Shown here piece after piece: positions 1 to 6,814 of a DNA stretch of 6,814 nucleotides. Location of the stretch: NCBI GenBank assembly GCA_002732675.1, contig NVRR01000175.1, positions 1 through 6,814 on the forward strand. The letters are read 5' to 3'. Below the pieces are notes generated by a model that did not search any database, had not been told where the DNA came from, and worked only from the letters and a program-made list of their open reading frames with translations. This DNA is from Sneathiella sp. (GTDB lineage: Bacteria > Pseudomonadota > Alphaproteobacteria > Sneathiellales > Sneathiellaceae). The translations under genes were made by a program, and so were the position numbers. Position 1 is the first letter of the stretch, and each line of letters opens with the position of its first letter.

Positions 1-1
1 C

Positions 2-520
2 GACAAGGACCGTAATGCGGTTTCCTTTATCAATTCCGTCTATGAAGGCTTTGGGTCTGGCATCACCTGCCCTGATACCGGTGTTATATTCCAGAACCGG
101 GGTGCGGGCTTTGTCATTGAACCTGATCATCCAAACTGCGTCGCCCCCGGCAAGCGGCCCATGCATACCATTATCCCCGGCATGGTGACCCGGGGCAATC
201 AGGCGACAGTCTGCTTTGGGGTGATGGGCGGCGGATATCAGCCCGTGGGCCACACCCATGTGCTCACCAATATCTGGGACTTTGGTATGGATCCGCAGGA
301 GGCGATTGATAGCCCGCGCGCTTTCTACAATGCCGGGACATTAGAGGTGGAAGAAGGAATTCCAGCCAATGTTCGTCAGGAATTAACCGAGATGGGCTAT
401 CAGCTAAAAGATACGCCAATGCCTCTAGGGGGGGCTCAGATCATCGTGATCGATCCAGAAAGTGGCGTGCTGTCGGCTGGAACAGAATCTCGCAAGGACG
501 GCTGCGCACTCGCGTACTAG
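2..520 (+). CDS. Gamma-glutamyltransferase-like Ntn hydrolase, C-terminal part (5' end outside window)
   Basis: The frame is open from the window edge to a TAG stop and encodes the last 172 residues. It matches the small (beta) subunit of the gamma-glutamyltransferase family: NAVSFINS near residue 5, QNRGAGF at 31-37, APGKRP at 48-53, then HTIIPGM, MGGGYQP at 75-81 and a DGCALAY end. Family members are made as proenzymes that self-cleave before a Thr, which then acts as the nucleophile; that Thr and any signal peptide lie upstream of the window. Glutathione-active enzymes such as E. coli Ggt have MDDF and RPLSSM where this protein has GAGF and RPMHTI, so the usual gamma-glutamyl-binding Asp and Ser pair appear absent. 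This fits the YwrD-type or HpxW (oxamate amidohydrolase)-like branches better than true Ggt. Family assignment is firm; the substrate is unknown, so no symbol is given. Confidence 0.9.
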   Translation, partial: DKDRNAVSFINSVYEGFGSGITCPDTGVIFQNRGAGFVIEPDHPNCVAPGKRPMHTIIPGMVTRGNQATVCFGVMGGGYQPVGHTHVLTNIWDFGMDPQEAIDSPRAFYNAGTLEVEEGIPANVRQELTEMGYQLKDTPMPLGGAQIIVIDPESGVLSAGTESRKDGCALAY

Positions 521-537
521 CCATCCTTACTGATACT

Positions 538-1602
538 CTACGCCGTGGCGATAGACTTGCCGCTGGCGCCTAATTCGTCGCAAGCCTGCTGAACCCGCTC
601 TGCCATGGATGTTTCACATGCCCGGAGCCAGGCCCGTGGGTCATATAGCTTTTTGAACGGGGTGCCGGTATCGGGGTCAATCTGGTATTTGAAGGCTGCA
701 GGATGCGCCTCAACGTAAGATCCAACGGCTTTGGAGAAAGCAAACTGCGTATCGGTATCCACGTTCATCTTGAAGACACCATAACTGACGGCTTCTTTAA
801 TTTCGTCAGGGCTTGAACCGGAACCACCGTGGAAAACGAAATCCAGTGGTTTTTCGCCTGTATCATGGATATTGCGGACATGAGCCTGAGACTGTTGCAG
901 AATTTCCGGACGCAGTTGGACGTTCCCGGGTTTATAAACCCCATGAACATTACCGAAAGCGGCGGCGACGGAGAAATGTCCGATCGGCGATAGACGATCA
1001 TATGCCTGAAGGACTTCTGACGGTTGGGTATACAGCTTGTTATTGTCGACCAGGTCAACATCGGTGCCGACGCCGTCCTCCTCACCGCCGGTGACGCCGA
1101 GTTCGATTTCAAGGCTCATGTCAATTTTGGCAAGGCGGGTGAGAATGCGTTCGCAGTGGCCGAGATTTTCCTCAATCGGTTCCTCTGACAAATCCAGCAT
1201 GTGCGATGAGAAAAGCGGATGGCCGGTCGCTGCGAATTCTTCCTCGCTGGCTTCAATCATACTCTCCACCCACGGGATCAGGCCCTTATTGGCATGGTCC
1301 GTATGCAGGACGACGCAGATACCATATTCCTTCGCAACCGTATGCACGTGACGGGCGGCGGAGACGGCGCCGATGACGCGGGCCGCGTGGGTATCCTTGA
1401 TCCCCTTGCCGGCAAAGAACTGGGCGCCGCCGTTGGAGAGCTGGATAATAATATCCGATTTTTTGAGCATCGCCCCTTCCAGCGCGGCATTAACAGTGTT
1501 GGTGCTGGCCACGTTAATGGCGGGCAGGGCATATCCCTGTTCTTTGCAATTGCGTACAAGGGTGAGATAGTCTTCTCCGGTGACGACGCCTGGTTTCAGC
1601 AT
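538..1602 (-). CDS. fba: Class II fructose-bisphosphate aldolase (FbaA type)
   Basis: This cytosolic, zinc-dependent enzyme reversibly cleaves fructose 1,6-bisphosphate into dihydroxyacetone phosphate and glyceraldehyde 3-phosphate in glycolysis and gluconeogenesis. The 354 residues are close to the 359 of E. coli FbaA and appear complete. Visible active-site elements are HTDH at 100-103 (catalytic Asp102, metal ligand His103), EIELG at 165-169, GGEEDG at 172-177, the metal ligands His220 in FGNVHG and His258 in FHGGSGS, and the substrate-binding NVDTDT at 280-285. The ATG is preceded by GAGGA (1612-1616 on the complement) at about 9 bases, which supports the start. The gene lies 88 bp downstream of argS on the same strand; cotranscription is possible but the two functions are unrelated. 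Its stop is 17 bp from the stop of the convergent GGT-like gene, and I see no intrinsic terminator between them. Confidence 0.97.
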   Translation of the reverse strand: MLKPGVVTGEDYLTLVRNCKEQGYALPAINVASTNTVNAALEGAMLKKSDIIIQLSNGGAQFFAGKGIKDTHAARVIGAVSAARHVHTVAKEYGICVVLHTDHANKGLIPWVESMIEASEEEFAATGHPLFSSHMLDLSEEPIEENLGHCERILTRLAKIDMSLEIELGVTGGEEDGVGTDVDLVDNNKLYTQPSEVLQAYDRLSPIGHFSVAAAFGNVHGVYKPGNVQLRPEILQQSQAHVRNIHDTGEKPLDFVFHGGSGSSPDEIKEAVSYGVFKMNVDTDTQFAFSKAVGSYVEAHPAAFKYQIDPDTGTPFKKLYDPRAWLRACETSMAERVQQACDELGASGKSIATA

Positions 1603-1625
1603 TTTTTGGGTTCCTCAATATTCAT

Positions 1626-1644
1626 CTTTGGTCGATAGCTTTGG
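1626..1644 (-). repeat. Short direct repeat in the fba leader
   Basis: In the 88-bp gap between argS and fba, the complement strand reads CCAAAG, seven bases, then CCAAAG again, a repeat period of 13 bases. It sits just upstream of the fba ribosome binding site. It could be part of a protein-binding site or chance; a 6-bp repeat in AT-rich DNA is weak evidence. I found no clear -35/-10 pair in this gap. Confidence 0.3.
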
Positions 1645-1690
1645 CACTTACTAAACCGAAATTCTTTATAAATCTTTAGGGTAAGCCACC

Positions 1691-3502
1691 TTACATCCGT
1701 TCCGGTACGTCAATGCCAAGAATTTCCAGTACCAATTCGATTTGACGTAACGTGATTTCGCAGAGTTTCAAGCGCGACGCCCGAATACTCTCGTCCTTTT
1801 CGCCCAGCACATGGCAATCATGATAGAAGGCGTTAAACTCCTGCGTCAGGGCATAGACATGTTCACAGAGAATATTGGGTGCATTTTTCTCAGTGGCAGC
1901 GATGACAGCTTCGGGCAAAGCCGCGATGGCCAGCATCAGGTTGCGCTCGGCGTCATGTGTCGCGACAAGTGGACCCGAGGTTAGCCCCTGGTCAGCGGCT
2001 TTTCTCAGCATTGATTTGATGCGCACAGCCGCATACATCTGATAAGGTCCGGTGCGCCCTTCGAATTTGGTGAAGCGTTCCAGATCGAAGATATAGTTGG
2101 ACATCCGCTGGTTTGACAGATCGGCGTATTTGATGGCGGAAATGCCGACTTTTGTCGCGATATCTTCCAGCTCATCCGCCGCAAATCTGTCGGAAATTCC
2201 GGCTTCAGTTATAACTTTACGGGCCTCTGCGATAGCATCCTCAATGAGCGCCCGAAGACGGACAACGCCGCCGTCGCGGGTTTTAAGGGGTTTGCCGTCT
2301 TTGCCGTTTACTGTGCCGAAACCGATATGTTCCAGCTGACATTCAGGTTTGATGCTGTTGCATTTGCGCGCGGCGCGGAAGACTTGTTCAAAATGCAGGC
2401 TCTGGCGGGCATCGACCACATAAAGGATGCAGTCAGGATCGCTTTCGTGTGCCCGCATTTCGATTGTGGCCAGATCCGTCGTGCCGTACATAACGGCACC
2501 ATCGGATTTCTGCAAAATCAGCGGGGGCATTTTCTTCTTGTCAGTTCCTTCGGCGACGTGAACGACAACGGCACCTTCGGAGATTTCAGAGTATCCTTCT
2601 TCTTTAAGCCGGGCCAGCATCAGCGGCATATGATCATTTGTATCCGCTTCCCCTTTCCAGTCGGTGAAATGCGCGCCCAACAGATCAAAATCGGTTTTCG
2701 TCTCGCCAACAGAGATATCCCGCATATGCTGCCAGAGCGCTCGATATCCGGCACGACCATTTTGCAAGTCGAAAGTTGCGGCGCGGGCGCTTTCCGCGAA
2801 GACAGGATCTTCCTTGCTCCGTGCCGAGGCTGCGGGATAAAGGATTTGCAGTTCTTCGACGGTGACCGGTCCGTCATCGGGGTAGGGACCCGTATATTCC
2901 ACATCGAAATAGACAAGGTCAGGTTGCCCCAGTTCAATTTCCTTGATCAGCAGCCCCATGGGCAGGCCCCAATCACCAAAATGAACGTCGCTGATTACCG
3001 TGTCCCCAAGAAAGACACGAAGGCGGCGGAGGCTTTCACCAATGATGGTGGCCCGTAAATGCCCGACATGCATGGCTTTCGCTACATTTGGCCCGCCATA
3101 GTCAACAATGATTTTCTGAGCTTGATGGCCGTGCTGACAGCCAAAGCCAGGATCGGCTGAAAGTTCGTTCAAATGACCGATCAGGAAATCGTCCTGAAGG
3201 CGGATATTGATAAAACCGGGTCCTGCCAGCGATAGTTCGGCAAACAAACCGGTTTTTTCGAGCTCCCCGACGATCACTGTTGCAATGTCACGCGGGTTTT
3301 TTCCGGCCTGTTTCGCTGCCGCCAGAGCGCCGTTGCACTGAAACTGACCCAACTCCCGTCGCTGTGAAATTACAACTTTACCAAAGGCTGGATCAAGATC
3401 ATGAGCCGCGAAGGCTTGCCCGACCAGAGTACTTAGTTGCGTGAGTAAAGAGAGCGTCACTTGAGCTGAGACCTTTTTCTGCGTGGCTACTTGTATAGAC
3501 AT
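1691..3502 (-). CDS. argS: Arginyl-tRNA synthetase
   Basis: This class I aminoacyl-tRNA synthetase attaches arginine to tRNA(Arg) using ATP and needs the tRNA to activate the amino acid. The 603-residue product has an N-terminal tRNA-binding domain (about 1-110, with AGPGFINI at 93-100), the class I signature HVGH at 145-148, a Rossmann catalytic domain, GKDGKPLKTRDGG at 400-412 standing in for the KMSKS loop as is usual in ArgRS, and a C-terminal anticodon-binding domain from FEGRTGPYQMYAAV (480-493) to the typical LGIDVPERM end. The frame stays open to an ATG at 3601, but the extra 33 residues resemble nothing in ArgRS and would include the candidate promoter. The ATG at 3502 has a GGAGA ribosome binding site (3510-3514) about 7 bases away. 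Wording such as VDYGGPNVAK and DVHFGDWGLPMG differs from the usual proteobacterial VDYSAPNVAK form, hinting at an unusual lineage. Confidence 0.97.
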   Translation of the reverse strand: MSIQVATQKKVSAQVTLSLLTQLSTLVGQAFAAHDLDPAFGKVVISQRRELGQFQCNGALAAAKQAGKNPRDIATVIVGELEKTGLFAELSLAGPGFINIRLQDDFLIGHLNELSADPGFGCQHGHQAQKIIVDYGGPNVAKAMHVGHLRATIIGESLRRLRVFLGDTVISDVHFGDWGLPMGLLIKEIELGQPDLVYFDVEYTGPYPDDGPVTVEELQILYPAASARSKEDPVFAESARAATFDLQNGRAGYRALWQHMRDISVGETKTDFDLLGAHFTDWKGEADTNDHMPLMLARLKEEGYSEISEGAVVVHVAEGTDKKKMPPLILQKSDGAVMYGTTDLATIEMRAHESDPDCILYVVDARQSLHFEQVFRAARKCNSIKPECQLEHIGFGTVNGKDGKPLKTRDGGVVRLRALIEDAIAEARKVITEAGISDRFAADELEDIATKVGISAIKYADLSNQRMSNYIFDLERFTKFEGRTGPYQMYAAVRIKSMLRKAADQGLTSGPLVATHDAERNLMLAIAALPEAVIAATEKNAPNILCEHVYALTQEFNAFYHDCHVLGEKDESIRASRLKLCEITLRQIELVLEILGIDVPERM

Positions 3503-3527
3503 TGCTGCGTCTCCATCTAGGCAGCAA
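3502..3527 (-). promoter_or_regulatory. argS ribosome binding site inside a potential mRNA hairpin
   Basis: On the argS mRNA strand, UUGCUGC (3527-3521) can pair with GCAGCAA (3508-3502), a 7-bp stem whose last base is the A of the start codon. The 12-base loop contains the ribosome binding site GGAGA. The inverted repeat is directly visible; a regulatory role is inference. The position also supports ATG 3502 as the true start. Confidence 0.5.
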
Positions 3528-3540
3528 ATACTGTGGCCTT

Positions 3541-3569
3541 TATCTAATGGAAAATAGTGCGGGGGCCAA
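3541..3569 (-). promoter_or_regulatory. Candidate argS promoter
   Basis: On the complement strand, TTGGCC (3569-3564) and TAGATA (3546-3541) are separated by exactly 17 bases, a plausible though weak sigma-70 type -35/-10 pair. Transcription would start near 3534 and leave a leader of about 30 bases that includes the hairpin and ribosome binding site. The match is imperfect and other start points in this AT-rich region are possible. Confidence 0.4.
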
Positions 3570-3647
3570 GGTATTTGGACAGGAGACTGGCTAAAAAGCA
3601 TCGATGGGCGTTGGGCGCGGAACTTTTATGAAAAAAAACGACCTTCC

Positions 3648-3676
3648 CTTGACTCTGCGAGGTGGAAAGCTTAAAT
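3648..3676 (+). promoter_or_regulatory. groESL promoter, sigma-70 or RpoH type
   Basis: CTTGACT (3648-3654) is followed 16 bases later by TTAAAT (3671-3676). As a housekeeping promoter this is TTGACT-16-TTAAAT. It also fits the alphaproteobacterial heat-shock (RpoH) pattern partly: CTTG at -35, and CTTAAAT against the CYTATNT-type -10. Transcription would start near 3683, only a few bases upstream of CIRCE, so HrcA bound there could block it. Which sigma factor acts cannot be decided from sequence alone. Confidence 0.65.
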
Positions 3677-3690
3677 CCAAAGTGAATTTG

Positions 3691-3717
3691 TTAGCACTCT
3701 CATTAAGTGAGTGCTAA
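3691..3717 (+). promoter_or_regulatory. CIRCE operator (HrcA binding site)
   Basis: A perfect inverted repeat, TTAGCACTC at 3691-3699 and GAGTGCTAA at 3709-3717, is separated by nine bases. This is the exact CIRCE consensus bound by the HrcA repressor, whose activity depends on GroEL, so the site would give feedback control of chaperonin level. It lies 46 bases before groES, just after the predicted transcript start. hrcA itself is not in the window. Confidence 0.97.
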
Positions 3718-3763
3718 TTCCTGTAAAAACCAAGTTATTTTATTTGATTAAGGGAGAAGCTCT

Positions 3764-4051
3764 ATGGCATTTCGTCCGTTACATGATCGCGTTTTGATCA
3801 AACGCATTGATGCAGAAGAAAAAACGGCTGGCGGAATTATTCTTGTGGATAGCGCGCAGGAAAAACCGTCACAAGGTGAAGTTCTGGCCGCTGGAAACGG
3901 CGCTGTCGCAGAAGACGGTTCTGTTCGTCCGCTCGACGTCAAAGTTGGCGACACTGTTGTCTTCGGCAAATGGTCCGGTACTGAAATCAAGATCGACGGC
4001 GAAGACGTCCTGATCATGAAAGAATCCGACATTATGGGCGTTATGGCCTAA
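3764..4051 (+). CDS. groES: Co-chaperonin GroES (Hsp10)
   Basis: GroES forms the heptameric lid that closes the GroEL folding chamber in the cytosol. The product is 95 residues, the usual length. It begins [12 protein letters not shown], has the flexible mobile loop at about 18-34 with GGIIL at 23-27 (the hydrophobic IIL tripeptide that docks onto GroEL apical domains), continues with the beta-barrel segments [13 protein letters not shown] and GEDVLIMKE, and ends DIMGVMA. The ATG is preceded by AGGGAG (3751-3756) at 7 bases, a strong ribosome binding site. It is the first gene of a two-gene operon, 31 bp ahead of groEL, under the CIRCE/heat-shock promoter described upstream. Nothing about it is unusual. 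Confidence 0.99.
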   Translation: MAFRPLHDRVLIKRIDAEEKTAGGIILVDSAQEKPSQGEVLAAGNGAVAEDGSVRPLDVKVGDTVVFGKWSGTEIKIDGEDVLIMKESDIMGVMA

Positions 4052-4070
4052 TCCACTAACATGTGATTGA

Positions 4071-5735
<1,665 letters not shown>

Positions 5736-5763
5736 GCTCACGCACTCCATACTCGAAAAATCA

Positions 5764-5792
5764 GGCCGCTCCTTCGGGGGCGGCCTTTTTTT
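5764..5792 (+). terminator. Rho-independent terminator of groESL, probably bidirectional
   Basis: A 9-bp GC-rich stem (5764-5772 with 5777-5785, including one T-G pair) closes on a TTCG tetraloop and is followed by seven Ts (5786-5792), a textbook intrinsic terminator 28 bases after the groEL stop. On the other strand the same stem is followed, after TGA, by five Ts (complement of 5756-5760), so it could also stop the convergent DUF938 transcript. Its T tract runs into the TAA stop of that gene. Confidence 0.93.
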
Positions 5793-6414
5793 ATGCGCGT
5801 TTTTCGAATATCTGCAGAAAATTATTGGCGGGCATGGGATATGCCTCAAGATGCACAAGTCCATGCGTCGCGGCTTCGTGGATGACATCGTCCTGATCCC
5901 GGATCGCAAAATCCGGATTTTTTGACTTAAGCCAAAGATCGAATTCTGCATTGGTTTCGGCGGTATGGATGCCGCCAACTTTATACGGGCCGTACAGGAA
6001 TAGGCGTCCCCGATCGACGAGAACGCGGCCGGCGCCAGCCATCATTCCTTGGCAGACCGGCCAGGGCGCAATATGGATCATGTTTGCATTGAATACTCCG
6101 GTAACGGGCGGCGCAGCGTAATCAGGCAGCTCCACGGGCCAGAGCGGCGCGGTGGCATCCAGTTTCAGCGGGGGTAGCAGGTTGGGTGCCGGGCTATGGG
6201 CAAGCCAGCCATAAACGCTGTCGAGCTGATCTTGCTCATGGTTGCTGGCCTGCCACTTGTGGTCGGCTAAATGCGGTGCAAAATGAACCGCATGCTCGCC
6301 AGAGCCACTGGCGATTTCAAGGAATGTGCCGGGCGCAGGCAGTCTTTCCCGAAGCGCTTGAAGGATCGGCCCGCGATTGCGCGCCGATGACGGCGTATAT
6401 TGACGGCGGTCCAT
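5791..6414 (-). CDS. DUF938 family protein, SAM-dependent methyltransferase-like
   Basis: The 207-residue product matches the DUF938 family (related to eukaryotic METTL26), which has a class I methyltransferase fold but no established substrate. It starts MDRRQYTPSSARNRGPIL, as family members do. The SAM-binding motif I is LEIASGSGEH at 32-41; LDAT (85-88) precedes the characteristic FNANMIHIAPW at 108-118; then come FLYGPYKVGG (139-148), HTAETNAEFD (150-159) and the typical MPANNFLQIFEKR end. No signal peptide or membrane segment is seen, so it is probably cytosolic. Its start codon overlaps the preceding gene's stop in the arrangement TGATG, suggesting coupled translation; purine-rich AAGGA and AGGGA lie nearby but neither has ideal spacing. 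It converges on groEL. Family call firm, function unknown. Confidence 0.92.
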   Translation of the reverse strand: MDRRQYTPSSARNRGPILQALRERLPAPGTFLEIASGSGEHAVHFAPHLADHKWQASNHEQDQLDSVYGWLAHSPAPNLLPPLKLDATAPLWPVELPDYAAPPVTGVFNANMIHIAPWPVCQGMMAGAGRVLVDRGRLFLYGPYKVGGIHTAETNAEFDLWLKSKNPDFAIRDQDDVIHEAATHGLVHLEAYPMPANNFLQIFEKRA

Positions 6415-6814
6415 CAGTCCCTTTTTTCCTTACCGGGCCTTTTGTGCCTTTTCTGGGTGTGAAAGCCTTCTTTGAAAAAAGCCGCCCGCTGGTCGGGGGG
6501 GAGGGACTTTGCAAATTCCAAAAGTGAAATTTTTAATAATCCTTCGATTTCAATTCGTTTTGCAATCATATCCATATAGGCCGCGTCAATAGCTGCCTGG
6601 TCCAGAGTTTCAGCACTGAGCAGGACGGCTAGTTGTCTTCTGGAGCTGCCAAATTCCCGAAAATGCGGCCCTAAGATTTTGCGGCGGGCTTTCCAGATTT
6701 GACCGATATTCTCTCGGTGCTGATCACCAAGGATATCCATGGCGGCATGGCGATCAAAGGTGGCACTATGCGGGCGTTTTGTGCCAGGCCCGTGGTCGAG
6801 CCATTGCGCCGTTA
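6414..6814 (-). CDS. Periplasmic heavy-metal sensor/resistance-like protein, partial (5' end outside window)
   Basis: The frame is open from the window edge to a TGA stop, giving 132 residues of a longer protein. The region is largely helical and charged. KARRKILGPHFREFGSSRR is followed by QLAVLLSAETLDQAAIDAAY and LPPDQRAAFF at 104-113, a pattern typical of the Metal_resist/CnrX-like group, in which LPP(D/E)QR closes a helical hairpin. A very basic tail (QKRHKRPGKEKRD) ends it. Family members usually have an N-terminal membrane anchor, which would lie outside the window. An internal ATG at 6740 is possible, but no ribosome binding site precedes it and the frame continues upstream, so I take the gene as truncated by the window. 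Metal ligands cannot be assigned. Its stop overlaps the DUF938 start by one base. The family call rests on pattern resemblance and is moderate. Confidence 0.68.
   Translation of the reverse strand, partial: TAQWLDHGPGTKRPHSATFDRHAAMDILGDQHRENIGQIWKARRKILGPHFREFGSSRRQLAVLLSAETLDQAAIDAAYMDMIAKRIEIEGLLKISLLEFAKSLPPDQRAAFFKEGFHTQKRHKRPGKEKRD

Noticed and set aside
2327..3058. Open frame of 243 codons antisense to argS
   Set aside because: It is fully contained in the unambiguous argS gene and shows no recognisable domain or ribosome binding site of its own.
3503..3601. N-terminal extension of argS from the ATG at 3601
   Set aside because: The added 33 residues do not resemble ArgRS, and they overlap the candidate argS promoter; the ATG at 3502 has a good ribosome binding site.
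3628..3717. Small 29-residue open frame upstream of groES (MKKNDLPLTL...)
   Set aside because: It contains the groESL promoter and ends exactly within CIRCE, so it would begin upstream of the predicted transcript start; no convincing ribosome binding site precedes it.
6414..6740. Complete 108-residue gene starting at the ATG at 6740
   Set aside because: No ribosome binding site precedes that ATG, the frame is open to the window edge, and related proteins have a longer N-terminus with a membrane anchor.

Overview
The window looks like ordinary chromosomal DNA from an alphaproteobacterium of moderate GC content. The GroEL and GroES sequences have the alphaproteobacterial pattern, and groESL is preceded by a perfect CIRCE element overlapping the transcript start region of a CTTGAC-type promoter, as in several alphaproteobacteria. 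I cannot name the genus securely. I see no phage genes, insertion sequences, CRISPR arrays, tRNA or rRNA genes.

Layout, left to right: (1) 2-520 (+), the 3' end of a gamma-glutamyltransferase-like Ntn hydrolase. (2) 538-1602 (-), class II fructose-bisphosphate aldolase, convergent with the first gene across only 17 bp. (3) 1691-3502 (-), arginyl-tRNA synthetase, with a start 33 codons inside the longest open frame. (4) 3503-3763, a divergent control region with a candidate argS promoter, a hairpin around the argS ribosome binding site, the groESL promoter and CIRCE. (5) 3764-4051 and 4083-5735 (+), groES and groEL, followed by a strong, probably bidirectional terminator. (6) 5791-6414 (-), a DUF938 methyltransferase-like protein. 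(7) 6414-6814 (-), the 3' part of a periplasmic metal-sensor-like protein whose stop codon overlaps the start of the DUF938 gene.

The genes belong to separate household functions: glycolysis/gluconeogenesis, tRNA charging, protein folding and peptide or amide hydrolysis. The only tight functional unit is groES-groEL, a heat-shock operon under predicted HrcA control. The metal-sensor-like gene and the DUF938 gene are probably translationally coupled, but their joint purpose is not evident.

I found no convincing new biological system. The points most worth checking are the unusual sequence type and location of argS, the hairpin around its ribosome binding site, and the loss of canonical gamma-glutamyl-binding residues in the GGT-like protein.
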